A stretch of DNA of 64,000 nucleotides from Ilumatobacter sp. Lineage in GTDB: Bacteria; Actinomycetota; Acidimicrobiia; Acidimicrobiales; Ilumatobacteraceae. The notes beneath the pieces are model-generated. The model worked only from the letters and a program-made list of their open reading frames with translations, made no database searches and was not told the DNA's origin. Within the stretch, counting starts at the first letter, position 1; the number at the start of each line of letters is the position of its first letter. Position numbers and translations under genes: made by a program. The stretch is taken from assembly GCA_018666235.1 (NCBI GenBank), contig JABJAB010000001.1, positions 1-64,000 on the forward strand, in the 5' to 3' direction. This document shows positions 24,426 to 33,278 of this stretch, piece after piece.

Positions 24426-25459
24426 GCTCCGATCCTCCGCGTCCGCAGCAGGTACAGAAAGAAGGGCGCACCGATAAAGGCCGTCACGACCCCGATTGGT
24501 GTCTCGGCTGGGCGAGCGATCATGCGACCGGGCACATCGGCAAGGATTAAGAAGCCGGCCCCACCCATCAAGGAGAGCGGCAGCACCCGTCGATACCCCG
24601 CGCCAGCGACCATCCGAACGATGTGCGGCACCACGAGGCCGACGAACCCGATCAGGCCGCTCACCGACACCACGGCGGCGGTGCCGAATGTGGCCGCGAT
24701 CACGATGACGAGGCGCGTCCGGGCCACCGAGACGCCAAGTGTCGCCGCTTCCTCATCGCCCACGCGAAACACGTCGAGGTGCCTCCGATGCAGCAGCAGC
24801 ACCACCGTGCTCACGGTCACGTAGGGGATCACCAACCAGACGTCGCCCCAGTCGGCTCGTGAGAGGCTGCCAAGGATCCAGCGAAAGACCTCGCGGATTA
24901 CTTCGACGTTGCGCTGCAAGATGAACGTCTGCATCGCCGACGTAAACGACACGACCGCGACACCGGCGAGCACCAGCGTGACACCGGATCGAGAACCGCC
25001 GAAGGCGGCACCGACGGTGTAGGTGACCATCACCGTGGCCAGGGCAAAAATGAACGCAATGGTCGGGACCGGGTCAATCGGCCACGTCGATGTGGCGTCA
25101 CGACCGATGGTCAAGGCAATCGTGGCACCGAGCCCGGCGCCGGCTGCCGAACCGAGCAGGTAAGGGTCGACCAGCGGGTTACGGAAGACGCCCTGGTAGG
25201 ACGCGCCAGCGATGGACAACATGCCTCCGACCAAGCCGCCGAGCACCACGCGGGGCATTCGCACCTTCCAGACAATTGCCCAGTCGGCGTCGCTGACCCC
25301 GGTCTCGAAATCGATCAACGGCAGCCGGTTGACCAGTTCGAGCGGGACACGCCACCAGTCGGGGCCGGCCGGCCCGATCGAGACCCCGATGACGACAGCG
25401 AACAACACGAACACTCCGCCCGCGGCAAACCAGCGGGTGTCGTGTTGTTCGCCGGACAT
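24422..25459 (-). CDS. btuC: Cobalamin ABC transporter permease (FecCD family)
   Basis: 345 aa with about 9-10 helices of the FecCD/BtuC family. Recognisable segments are GGMLSIAGASYQGVFRNPL, VDPYLLGSAAGAG-like, GLIGFVGLVVPHIVRM and LADVPGRMI. Forms the membrane channel of the importer. It starts 27 bp after the binding-protein gene and overlaps btuD by 4 bp. Confidence 0.92.
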   Translation of the reverse strand: MSGEQHDTRWFAAGGVFVLFAVVIGVSIGPAGPDWWRVPLELVNRLPLIDFETGVSDADWAIVWKVRMPRVVLGGLVGGMLSIAGASYQGVFRNPLVDPYLLGSAAGAGLGATIALTIGRDATSTWPIDPVPTIAFIFALATVMVTYTVGAAFGGSRSGVTLVLAGVAVVSFTSAMQTFILQRNVEVIREVFRWILGSLSRADWGDVWLVIPYVTVSTVVLLLHRRHLDVFRVGDEEAATLGVSVARTRLVIVIAATFGTAAVVSVSGLIGFVGLVVPHIVRMVAGAGYRRVLPLSLMGGAGFLILADVPGRMIARPAETPIGVVTAFIGAPFFLYLLRTRRIGA

Positions 25460-25486
25460 CAGATCAACTCACATCGTTCCTGTCAC

Positions 25487-26482
25487 TTAGACCGCAACGG
25501 CTGCCTGCTGGATGGCGGCCGCAACGGCGGCGTAGTACTCGACAATCCGTGGGCCCCAACGCGAGGCGATGTCCTCATCGGCCTCGATCACGTTGCCATT
25601 CTGGACAGCAGATATGGCATCCCAACCCGGGCGAGCGCCGACGTCGTCAGCCGTGGTCGTGCAGAAGTTGCCACACGGAACGAAGATCAGGTCGGGGTTC
25701 GACGAGATGATTACCTCGGCGTTGAGCTGAGGGAACCCGAAGTTGTCACCCTCGGCGCGATCAGCAATGTTCTCGAGACCGAACGCCGAGTACGCCTCGC
25801 CGATGAATGTCGTGCTGTCAGCACTGAAGTAGGTGCTGTCCACTTCGTGGTAGATCTTCAACGGTTCCTCGGTGGCGGGAGCCGCAGCAAGGGTCTCGGC
25901 GAGTTGGGTCTGCATTGAACTCACGACCTCGGCAGCATCACCGACATGGCCGGTTGCGGCACCGAGCTGCTCGATCTGGGCATAGGTGTCTTCGATGGTC
26001 GCGGCTGCAGGGCCATCCCATGAGGCGATCCCAAGTTCGGCAAGTTGGTCGCCGAGACCGGTGAAGTCGCCGCCGATGAGCACGAGGTCCGGCTCGAACG
26101 CGGCGATCTCTTCGATGTTTGGCTCGAACCCAGAAAGTTCGTTGGGCAGGTCAAGCGCTTCGGCTGGGAAGTTCGAGAATTGGTCGACCGCGACGAGTTG
26201 ATCGCCTGCACCGATGGCAAACATGATCTCGGTGTGCGTCGGGCTCAACGAGATGACGCGCTCTGGAGTGGCCTCGGTGTCAGCCGGCGCCTGAGTCTCA
26301 GGCGGTGCTTCGGTGCCAACCGGTGCCTCGGTGTCCGCTGGCACCTCGGTCTCGGCGGGTGCCGCTGTGTCAGCTGATTCCGACGTCGAGTCGGAGTCGC
26401 TCCCGCATGCGGCAACAGCGAGTCCGAGCGCGATGAGGACGCCGGTGAATTTCTTGCGGGTGTGTCGTTCCTGTGAACGCAT
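25487..26482 (-). CDS. btuF: Cobalamin ABC transporter substrate-binding lipoprotein
   Basis: 331 aa. Lipoprotein signal (LIALGLAVAACGSDSD, Cys at about 22), then a low-complexity Thr/Pro/Ala/Glu linker with repeated ETEVPADTEAP-type units, then a BtuF/FhuD-like bilobed domain (RVISLSPTHTEIMFAIGAGD). The linker probably tethers the domain across the cell wall. ATG 26482 has GGAGGAACA just before; the longer frame reaches into the riboswitch. First gene of the import operon. Confidence 0.93.
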   Translation of the reverse strand: MRSQERHTRKKFTGVLIALGLAVAACGSDSDSTSESADTAAPAETEVPADTEAPVGTEAPPETQAPADTEATPERVISLSPTHTEIMFAIGAGDQLVAVDQFSNFPAEALDLPNELSGFEPNIEEIAAFEPDLVLIGGDFTGLGDQLAELGIASWDGPAAATIEDTYAQIEQLGAATGHVGDAAEVVSSMQTQLAETLAAAPATEEPLKIYHEVDSTYFSADSTTFIGEAYSAFGLENIADRAEGDNFGFPQLNAEVIISSNPDLIFVPCGNFCTTTADDVGARPGWDAISAVQNGNVIEADEDIASRWGPRIVEYYAAVAAAIQQAAVAV

Positions 26483-26614
26483 TGTTCCTCCAACCTCGTG
26501 ATGAGGGGTATTTGGAGAACAAGCTGGGCCCATCCGACGCGATGCGCCGGGAGCGAACCTTCCCTTGCCTCGAGGGGTGATGGTCGCATCGAATGCACAG
26601 GCGATCGGACAGGC

Positions 26615-26710
26615 TCGATATCTGCCCTGTCTGGTACAGAGCAGGCTCGAGACCACCGTTGCGGGACAGCGCCGGATTCTCACCGGACTTCGCTGGGCAG
26701 ACGACGTGTT
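26615..26710 (-). promoter_or_regulatory. Cobalamin (B12) riboswitch
   Basis: Read on the minus strand, the core CCGGTGAGAATCCGGCGCTG is followed by TCCCGCAACGGT (26655-26687), the classic cobalamin-riboswitch segment. A CTGCCC arm (26700-26695) can pair with GGGCAG (26627-26622) to close the fold, and ACCAGACAGGGC resembles the B12 box. About 140 nt of leader follow to btuF, including an inverted-repeat-rich stretch and the SD at 26486-26492. High B12 would be expected to shut btuFCD-cobQ. Confidence 0.85.
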
Positions 26711-26760
26711 GTGTTGAGAATTCGACAGCGTAGTGCGGACTCCGTAGCCTCCCCCATCTC

Positions 26761-27339
26761 ATGGCCGACACAGAGCACGACGCAGCGCCCACCGACGACC
26801 CTCGACCCGACGGACTCCGACGCGCCGACTCACTCGTCATCGTCAACACCGGCAACGGCAAAGGCAAGTCCTCATCAGCCTTCGGCATGATGGTTCGCGC
26901 ACTCGCTCGCGACTGGAACGTCGCGGTCGTCCAGTTCATCAAGTCCGGCAACTGGAACGTCGGCGAGGAGAAGATGGGTCGCCAGCTCGGCGTCGATTGG
27001 TTCTCCTTCGGCGACGGCTTCACCTGGGACTCCAATGACCTGTCGAACGATCGCGCCCATGCCGCCGAGGGCTGGGCCAAGGCCATCGAGCTGATGCAGG
27101 CTGGCGAGCACCAGCTGGTGATCTTCGACGAGCTGACCTACCTGTCGTCATTCAACTGGCTCCCGATTGCGGACATCGTCGGTCCGATCGCCGACCGACC
27201 CCGACACGTCAACGTGATCGTCACCGGGCGCGACGCGGCGCCCGAACTGATCGAACTCGCCGACACCGTGACCGAAATGACCGAGATCAAGCACGCCTAC
27301 ACAAGCGGTATCCGTGCCATGCGCGGCATTGACTACTGA
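26761..27339 (+). CDS. cobO: Cob(I)yrinic acid a,c-diamide adenosyltransferase
   Basis: Adds the adenosyl ligand to cobalt from ATP. 192 aa CobA/CobO/BtuR type: P-loop NTGNGKGKSSSAFG (about 29-42), then VVQFIKSGNWNVGEE and FDELTYLSSFNWL. The ~25-residue acidic N-terminal extension is short of function. A TAGCCT box ends 10 nt before ATG 26761. First gene of cobO-cobU-cobT-cobS, divergent from btuF and not behind the riboswitch. Confidence 0.93.
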   Translation: MADTEHDAAPTDDPRPDGLRRADSLVIVNTGNGKGKSSSAFGMMVRALARDWNVAVVQFIKSGNWNVGEEKMGRQLGVDWFSFGDGFTWDSNDLSNDRAHAAEGWAKAIELMQAGEHQLVIFDELTYLSSFNWLPIADIVGPIADRPRHVNVIVTGRDAAPELIELADTVTEMTEIKHAYTSGIRAMRGIDY

Positions 27340-27364
27340 TGCACCTGAGCGGGCGAGTTGAACC

Positions 27365-27919
27365 GTGTCGCTGACCCTGCTGGTCGGCGGCGCACGGAGC
27401 GGCAAAAGCACCTTGGCCGTTGAGATCGGGCGACGGTTCGAGAAGAACCATGATGACGCAACCGTGACGTTCATCGCCACGGCACCGCGCAGTGACGACG
27501 ACATGGATCGACGGATCGATCGGCACCAAGCCGAACGACCGGGCAATTGGGCCACCGTGGAAGAACAAGTCGATCTCGTACGTGCCATCGGACGCTCCGC
27601 TCCGGGCCTCGTCATCGTCGATTGCCTCACGTTGTGGACTTCGAACCTGATGTGGGCTGATCTCGACGAAGCAGATGTGCACGAAAGGACGACGAGCACC
27701 GTGCGAGCGGCGGTTGATCACCCCGGCGACGTCGTGGTGGTCACGAACGAGGTTGGCCTCGGCATCGTGCCAGACAACGAAATGGCCCGGAGCTACCGCG
27801 ACCTTCACGGTCAGGTCAACCAACAGTTCGTCGCCAGCGCAGATCGATCTCTGTACCTGGTCGCGGGACGAGCCACCCCGCTCGTCGATCCCTGGACGCT
27901 CCTCGACGGACTGGCGTGA
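27365..27919 (+). CDS. cobU: Adenosylcobinamide kinase/guanylyltransferase
   Basis: 184 aa. P-loop LLVGGARSGKSTLA, the substrate segment FIATAPRSDDDMDRRIDRHQ with the guanylylated-His region, and WTSNLMW. It phosphorylates adenosylcobinamide and transfers GMP to it, preparing the nucleotide loop of B12. GTG 27365 lies 25 bp after cobO. Confidence 0.93.
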   Translation: MSLTLLVGGARSGKSTLAVEIGRRFEKNHDDATVTFIATAPRSDDDMDRRIDRHQAERPGNWATVEEQVDLVRAIGRSAPGLVIVDCLTLWTSNLMWADLDEADVHERTTSTVRAAVDHPGDVVVVTNEVGLGIVPDNEMARSYRDLHGQVNQQFVASADRSLYLVAGRATPLVDPWTLLDGLA

Positions 27920-27965
27920 GTATGGAACCTTCCGTTGCCGACCACCTCTTGAAAAGACTCTCATC

Positions 27966-28952
27966 ATGACGCTGCTCCACGACTGCCTCGTCGACCTGCC
28001 CAGCTGCGATGCCGATGCGCGCGCTGCGGTCACGGCCCGCGCTGCGGAGATCCTTCGTCCGAGTGGAGCACTTGCCTGGCTCGACGAAACAGCAGCGTGG
28101 ATTGGTGGGTGGCACGGGACCGATCGGCCGGTGATCGAGCGGCCGGCCGGCGTGATCTTCGCTGCTGATCACGGCGTGGCACAGGCCGATGTGAGCGCCT
28201 ACCCATCTGACGTCACCGCCTCGATGCTGCAGGCGTACAGCAAGGGCCAGGCAACGATCAACGCCTTTGCCCGAGCCGCCGGGGCGGACCTGGTGGCGGT
28301 CGACGTCGGCGTTGGCCACCCCACGGGCGACATCCGCACGGAGTCGGCGATGTCACCGGAGCGATTCGACAGCGTGGTCCAAATCGCCATCGACACCATC
28401 GACGCCCTCGACTGCGACCTCCTCGTCCTCGGCGAGATGGGCATCGGCAACACGACGGTTGCTGCGGCAATTGCCGCGTCACTCGCAGGTGGTGAGACCG
28501 CATCGTGGGTTGGGCGAGGAACAGGTGTGGACGACGCCGGTCTGGCTCGAAAACGCGAGGCCGTCCAGCAGGCACAACGCCGCATTGTCGGCATCACGGA
28601 TCCAATTGAAATCCTCCGCGAAGTCGGAGGTGCCGAACTCGCCGCACTTGCCGCAGCAACCGTGGCGGCTCGCCATCGTTCGATTCCGGTCGTGCTCGAC
28701 GGATACATCACAGCGGCCTCAGTCCTTCCGCTGGTGATGGTCGAGCCATCTGCGATCGACCATTGCATCGTCGGGCATTGCTCGGCGGAACCCGGACACC
28801 GCAAACTGCTCGAACGCCTCGGCAAGCGTCCCCTCCTCGACCTCGACATGCGACTTGGCGAAGGCTCGGGAGCCATGGCTGCCGTCCCACTGATTCGCAT
28901 GGCGTGCGCCGGCATTACCGAAGTGCCGACCTTCGGTGAATTCTTCGCGTGA
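27966..28952 (+). CDS. cobT: Nicotinate-nucleotide--DMB phosphoribosyltransferase
   Basis: 328 aa. Activates the lower ligand base as alpha-ribazole phosphate. Family motifs are FAADHGVA, LGEMGIGNTTVAAA and LGEGSGAMAA, which holds the catalytic Glu. ATG 27966 is chosen; the frame reaching 27675 overlaps cobU. It ends 7 bp before cobS. Confidence 0.94.
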   Translation: MTLLHDCLVDLPSCDADARAAVTARAAEILRPSGALAWLDETAAWIGGWHGTDRPVIERPAGVIFAADHGVAQADVSAYPSDVTASMLQAYSKGQATINAFARAAGADLVAVDVGVGHPTGDIRTESAMSPERFDSVVQIAIDTIDALDCDLLVLGEMGIGNTTVAAAIAASLAGGETASWVGRGTGVDDAGLARKREAVQQAQRRIVGITDPIEILREVGGAELAALAAATVAARHRSIPVVLDGYITAASVLPLVMVEPSAIDHCIVGHCSAEPGHRKLLERLGKRPLLDLDMRLGEGSGAMAAVPLIRMACAGITEVPTFGEFFA

Positions 28953-28959
28953 ACTGGAT

Positions 28960-29748
28960 ATGAACGCACCGCGACCACCGGCTCCGGCGTCAGGGTTACC
29001 GGCGTGGGGCCTGCTCGGAGCGATCCAGTTTTTGACCCGGATACCACTTCGATTGCGGTCGGCTCCCGATCTCGCTGGCGCCGTGCCCTGGTTTCCCGTG
29101 GTGGGCGCGATGGTCGGCGCTGCCGTCGGTGGCGTTGCCGTGGCGATGATGGAGCTCGTGCCGCCACTCGTCGCCGCCGCCGTTGCGGTGCTGTTTGGTG
29201 TCGCTGTGACCGGCGCTTTTCACGAAGACGGCCTTGCCGACACTGCAGACGCGATGGGCGGATGGTCACCGGAGCAGAGGCGGGAGATTCTCAAGGACTC
29301 GCGCCACGGCAGCTACGGCGTGGCTGCGATGTGCGGCAGCATCGTCGTGCGGGTGGCCTGCGTCGCCGCGCTCGGACCAGCAGTCGCGTTCGCCTCGCTG
29401 GTCGCGGCGCACACCCTCGGCCGCGGCGCGGCGGTTGCGGTCATGGGGGTCGCCCCGCCGGTTCCCACAGAAGGACTCGGCGCTGACTCTTCCCGGGCGC
29501 TGTCACCACGGCGCGCAGCGGTGGGTGTCACGGCGGCAATGGTGATCGCTGCACTCAGTGTTGGCTGGTGGATGGTGCCCTTCATGGCTGCTGCAGCGTG
29601 CGGATCCGTTGTCGTCGCGATCATGGCGCGGCGGGCGTTCGGTGGGGTCAGCGGCGACATCCTGGGTGCGGTTGAGCAGGTCGGCGAATGCCTGGTGCTC
29701 ATCGTCGCAACCGGGCTGACCCTGCGTCACCCACTCTGGTGGGCGTAA
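28960..29748 (+). CDS. cobS: Adenosylcobinamide-GDP ribazoletransferase
   Basis: 262 aa membrane enzyme with about 6-7 helices that joins alpha-ribazole to adenosylcobinamide-GDP, the last step of B12 assembly. The metal-binding motif is FHEDGLADTADAMGG, followed by KDSRHGSYG. ATG 28960 sits 7 bp after cobT. Pro/Ala-rich short N-terminus. Confidence 0.93.
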   Translation: MNAPRPPAPASGLPAWGLLGAIQFLTRIPLRLRSAPDLAGAVPWFPVVGAMVGAAVGGVAVAMMELVPPLVAAAVAVLFGVAVTGAFHEDGLADTADAMGGWSPEQRREILKDSRHGSYGVAAMCGSIVVRVACVAALGPAVAFASLVAAHTLGRGAAVAVMGVAPPVPTEGLGADSSRALSPRRAAVGVTAAMVIAALSVGWWMVPFMAAAACGSVVVAIMARRAFGGVSGDILGAVEQVGECLVLIVATGLTLRHPLWWA

Positions 29749-29791
29749 CTGGTGGCCGACTGTCGTTGAGCAGCATCGCTAGCCTCTCGGC

Positions 29792-30706
29792 GTGAACATT
29801 CCAGCTCCCGTCGCACAAGTCGTTCGCGGTTTCGCCATGGGCGCGGCCGACATCGTGCCCGGCGTTTCTGGTGGCACCGTTGCGCTCGTTCTCGGCATTT
29901 ACGACCGGTTGATCAACAACGTTCGACTCGGCGCCCGCGGACTCAAGCAGCTCCTCACCGGCGACATCGCCTCGTTCAAAGAGACGCTGGTTCGCATCGA
30001 GTGGGTCTGGCTCATTTCCCTGCTGGGTGGAATCCTCGTCGCTGTCGCTGCGCTCTCATCGGTGTTGGAACAGCTGCTCGACGATGAGCCGGTCAAGATG
30101 TCAGCGTTGTTCATCGGCCTCGTCGTGGGAACGATCTACGTCGCGATCCGAATGCTCGACCGCATCGATGCGACCACCGTCGCCATCATGCTCGGTGTTG
30201 GTGTTGCCCTGTTCCTGCTCCTCGGATTGAAGTCGGACACCGTTGTCGCCGACGACGCTGCGGAGGTGGTGACCCGCTCGCCGCTGATCTTCTTCCTCGT
30301 TGGGGCCATCGCGATCTGCGCGATGATCCTCCCGGGGATTTCCGGGTCGTTCCTGCTCGTGATGATGGGTATGTACACCGAGGTTCTCGGAGCGGTCAAC
30401 GATCGCGACGTCGTCTCACTCGGCGCATTCGCGGTCGGTGCCGTGCTCGGTCTTGCACTGTTCTCGACGCTGCTTCACTGGCTGCTCGACAATTATCACA
30501 ACTGGGTGATCGCCGCGATGGTCGGCCTGATGCTCGGCTCGACACGCGTCCTGTGGCCCTGGCCCAACGGCACAAATACCACCACGTTGTCCGCCCCGGC
30601 AGACGACGTGGCATTTCCGTTGCTGCTTGCAGCCATCGGCGTCGTCGTGGTCATCGCCGTCGAAATGTTGAGCACAAAGCTCAGCGCGGCCGACGAAAGC
30701 GCCTGA
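29792..30706 (+). CDS. DUF368 / PopT-like undecaprenyl-phosphate translocase
   Basis: 304 aa, about 8-9 helices. Both halves carry the family signature: GAADIVPGVSGGT at 17-29 and MILPGISGSFLL in the middle. DUF368 proteins have been shown in other bacteria to flip undecaprenyl phosphate back to the inner leaflet for cell-wall recycling; that role here is by family. GTG 29792 is leaderless (TAGCCT 29780-29785, 6 nt gap). Its stop touches the stop of the converging aminotransferase. Confidence 0.88.
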   Translation: MNIPAPVAQVVRGFAMGAADIVPGVSGGTVALVLGIYDRLINNVRLGARGLKQLLTGDIASFKETLVRIEWVWLISLLGGILVAVAALSSVLEQLLDDEPVKMSALFIGLVVGTIYVAIRMLDRIDATTVAIMLGVGVALFLLLGLKSDTVVADDAAEVVTRSPLIFFLVGAIAICAMILPGISGSFLLVMMGMYTEVLGAVNDRDVVSLGAFAVGAVLGLALFSTLLHWLLDNYHNWVIAAMVGLMLGSTRVLWPWPNGTNTTTLSAPADDVAFPLLLAAIGVVVVIAVEMLSTKLSAADESA

Positions 30707-31921
30707 TCAGCCGACGAGATCGGCGATGCGCTGGATTCCTTCGACCAAGTCGTCGTCGCCGAGCGCAAAGCTGAATCTGCCATAGCCGGGCAGTCCGAAC
30801 GCCTCACCGGGAACGAACGCGACCTTGGCATCTTCCAAGATGATGTCGGCCAGTTCGATGGTCGTCGTCGCGGTTTTGACCGTCCCATCGGAAGATCGGA
30901 TGTCGCGGCCGAGCAGACCGGTCATGTCGGGGTAGCAGTAGAAGGCGCCCTGCGGCTCGGGGCAGGTGACGCCGTCGATGGCATTGAGCATCTCGTGCAT
31001 CATTGCCGCACGACGAGCGAACGCTTCGCGCATCATCACCACATCGTCCAGCGGTCCCGACACCGCTGCGATCGTGGCGCGCTGCGCAACGTTGCAGACG
31101 TTCGAGGTCGCATGGCTTTGAAAGTTGGTCGACGCCTTGATGACGTCGGCCGGGCCAATCATCCAACCGACACGCCACCCTGTCATTGCATAGGTCTTCG
31201 CCACGCCGTTGACGATGATGCACTGTTCGGCAAGTTCGGGCACCAACACCGGCATCGATGAGAACTCATGGCTGCCGTAGGTCAGATGTTCGTAGATCTC
31301 GTCGGTGATCACCCACACACCGTTGGCCACGGCCCATTCGCCAATCGCCTTGACCGACTCGGGCGGGTAGACCGCACCGGACGGGTTGTCCGGGCTGACA
31401 AACAGCAACACCTTGGTCTTGTCGGTCTTGGCGGCATCGAGCTGCTCCACGGTGACTTGAAAGCCCGACTCGGCGTCGGTGTCGATCACCACGGGTACAC
31501 CGCCGGCAAGCGTGATCGCCTCTGGGTAGGTGGTCCAGTACGGCGCCGGGCAGATGACTTCGTCACCGGGGTCACACAGCGCTGCAAAGGCGGTGTAGAC
31601 CGCATGCTTCCCACCATTGGTGACCAACACGTTGGCCGGCGCACACGAAAAGCCTGAGTCGCGCATGGTCTTGTCGCAGATTGCCTGCTTCAGGTCGGGC
31701 AGGCCGCCGGCCGGGCTGTACTTGTGATTCTTCGGGTCGGCACACGCGGCGGCTGCGGCGTCGACGATGTGCTGCGGAGTCGGAAAGTCGGGCTCCCCGG
31801 CACCGAAGCCAATGACGTTCTCACCGGCGGCCTTCATGGCTTTGGCCTTGGAGTCAACGGCGAGCGTGGCCGAAGGAGCAATGGCGGCAAGACGAGCGGA
31901 TGTCCGAGACATGGAGTTCAC
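30707..31921 (-). CDS. aspC: Pyridoxal-phosphate aminotransferase, class I (aspartate type)
   Basis: 404 aa fold-type I enzyme. The N-terminal block is NVIGFGAGEPDFPTPQHI, with VTNGGKHAVY, SPDNPSGAVY, the PLP Lys in NGVAKTYAMTGWRVG and RFSFAL near the end. The family transfers amino groups between aspartate or aromatic amino acids and 2-oxo acids. GTG 31921 is preferred because TAGGAT (31930-31935, minus) lies 8 nt before it; ATG 31912 is the alternative. Divergent from the selenoprotein gene. Confidence 0.88.
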   Translation of the reverse strand: MNSMSRTSARLAAIAPSATLAVDSKAKAMKAAGENVIGFGAGEPDFPTPQHIVDAAAAACADPKNHKYSPAGGLPDLKQAICDKTMRDSGFSCAPANVLVTNGGKHAVYTAFAALCDPGDEVICPAPYWTTYPEAITLAGGVPVVIDTDAESGFQVTVEQLDAAKTDKTKVLLFVSPDNPSGAVYPPESVKAIGEWAVANGVWVITDEIYEHLTYGSHEFSSMPVLVPELAEQCIIVNGVAKTYAMTGWRVGWMIGPADVIKASTNFQSHATSNVCNVAQRATIAAVSGPLDDVVMMREAFARRAAMMHEMLNAIDGVTCPEPQGAFYCYPDMTGLLGRDIRSSDGTVKTATTTIELADIILEDAKVAFVPGEAFGLPGYGRFSFALGDDDLVEGIQRIADLVG

Positions 31922-31962
31922 GGTCCCTCATCCTACGACCTCGACCCATCCCCGGCCCCCAT

Positions 31963-32014
31963 CGTTTGCGTACCCGGGACACGTCGGCGGCGACATCTGC
32001 CGGGTACGCAAACG
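31963..32014. repeat. 15-bp perfect inverted repeat in divergent intergenic region
   Basis: CGTTTGCGTACCCGG (31963-31977) and CCGGGTACGCAAACG (32000-32014) with a 22-nt spacer. It lies between the divergent aminotransferase and selenoprotein promoters, just upstream of both -10 boxes, and so is well placed as an operator. The outer CGTTTG/CAAACG resembles the ends of the palindrome at 47080-47133. Confidence 0.7.
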
Positions 32015-32057
32015 CAGGGTGGCGACGCTTGTGCCCGCAAACGCTACGGTCCGGTCC

Positions 32058-33215
32058 ATGTCAGCAGACGCAACTATTCGATCGAACGTGACGGGAATAC
32101 CCGGCCCTGACCTCACTCCCACCGCCACGGTGCTCGACAAGCCGTTAAGTGAGTGCAAGGTCGCGATCTGCACCACCGCCGGTCTCCGCCTCGCCGGCGA
32201 CGTCAAGCTCTGGCTGGACGCCTCTTTCACGGTGCTGCCTGCCGCTGCTCGCGACGTGCAGCTCAGCCACTTCTCCCCCAACTTTGATCGCTCCGGCCTC
32301 ACCGCCGACATCAACACGGCGTATCCCGCCGACCGGCTCTCAGAGCTTGCCGAGGCCGGCGTCATCGGGTCCGTCGCCACCAACAACCTGTCGTTCATGG
32401 GCGCACAGCTGGACGCGACGTTCTCGTCGATCATCAACGACTCCGGGCCCGCTGCGGCACAGGTCCTCCTCGATGACGGCGTCGACGTCGTCATCTTCAC
32501 CCCGGTTTGACCGCTTTGCACGCGCACCGTGAGTGTGCTCTCCCACGTGTTCGAAAAGGCAGGACTCGCCACCGTTGGCATCTCACTCGTTCGGGGCCAG
32601 GCGGAAACCGTCAAGCCACCGCGGATCCTGAACGTGAACTTCCCACTCGGCCGACCGCTCGGCAAGCCTGACGATGCTGAATTCCAGACGAGCGTGCTGA
32701 TGGCAATGTTCGACCTGCTGCCCCGTACCGACGTACCGGTGCTCGTCGACTTCCCCGAGACGATCGAAGAACAGGGCTCCGAGCCGTCGTCGTGTCCGAT
32801 GCCGCCGCGCCACAACCCCGACCTCAACGCAGCCGTCGACGAGGCAAACGGCCTGCGCAATGCATACGACCGCAACCTCGAAGCGACCGGCGGGCGCACG
32901 CTGCTCGGACGCGTTGCCGATGTCGACGGCGTGGTCGGCCTGATCGAGAAGATCATCGAGATCGAAGGCGGCGCGTCGATTGCCGACGTCGGCTGGGATT
33001 CCACGGCGGCCATCGCGGCCAGCCAGGACATCCGGGCGTACTACGAAGAGGCTGGCCTCCAGCTCGCGGACAACACGGGAGCGCGCCAGCTCGAAACCTG
33101 GTTCTTCCACCAGACCGAGACCGGGCAGTTGATTCGGCGGGCCCGCGACGGCATGCGCGAGCGCGACGACGACAAGCTCGCAACGACCTATCTTGCTCCG
33201 ATGACGCAGGGCTGA
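32058..33215 (+). CDS. GrdB/PrdB-family selenoprotein oxidoreductase (in-frame UGA = Sec)
   Basis: Frame open from ATG 32058 to TGA 33215 except for TGA at 32508-32510 (codon 151), context FTPV-U-PLCTRTVSVL. Total 385 aa. The protein matches the glycine/sarcosine/betaine/D-proline reductase selenoprotein B family; from memory, non-selenium relatives read PVCPVCHQTVS at this spot, so UGA aligns with Cys and makes a UxxC redox pair with C154. The substrate is unknown, probably a C-N or disulfide-type reduction. A SECIS-like hairpin follows the UGA. Leaderless start: TACGGT 32045-32050, 7 nt before ATG. Conventional callers would split this gene in two. Confidence 0.88.
32522..32538 (+). promoter_or_regulatory. 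SECIS-like hairpin after Sec codon
   Basis: GCGCAC (32522-32527), loop CGTGA, GTGTGC (32533-32538): six pairs with one G-U, beginning 11 nt after the UGA at 32508-32510. G is the second loop base, as in bacterial SECIS elements. Same spacing, stem length and CGUG loop start as 5355-5372. Confidence 0.65.
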
Positions 33216-33278
33216 CCCGCACCCTTTCTTTTTGGAAAGCTGCGGTCGGTTCTTCTGACTCGGCGCCATCATGTTGCG

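Noticed and set aside
32511..32528. Independent second gene starting at 32529
   Set aside because: The GTG at 32529 is in frame with the upstream part, lies right after the UGA, has no SD and cuts a known domain, so readthrough explains it better.
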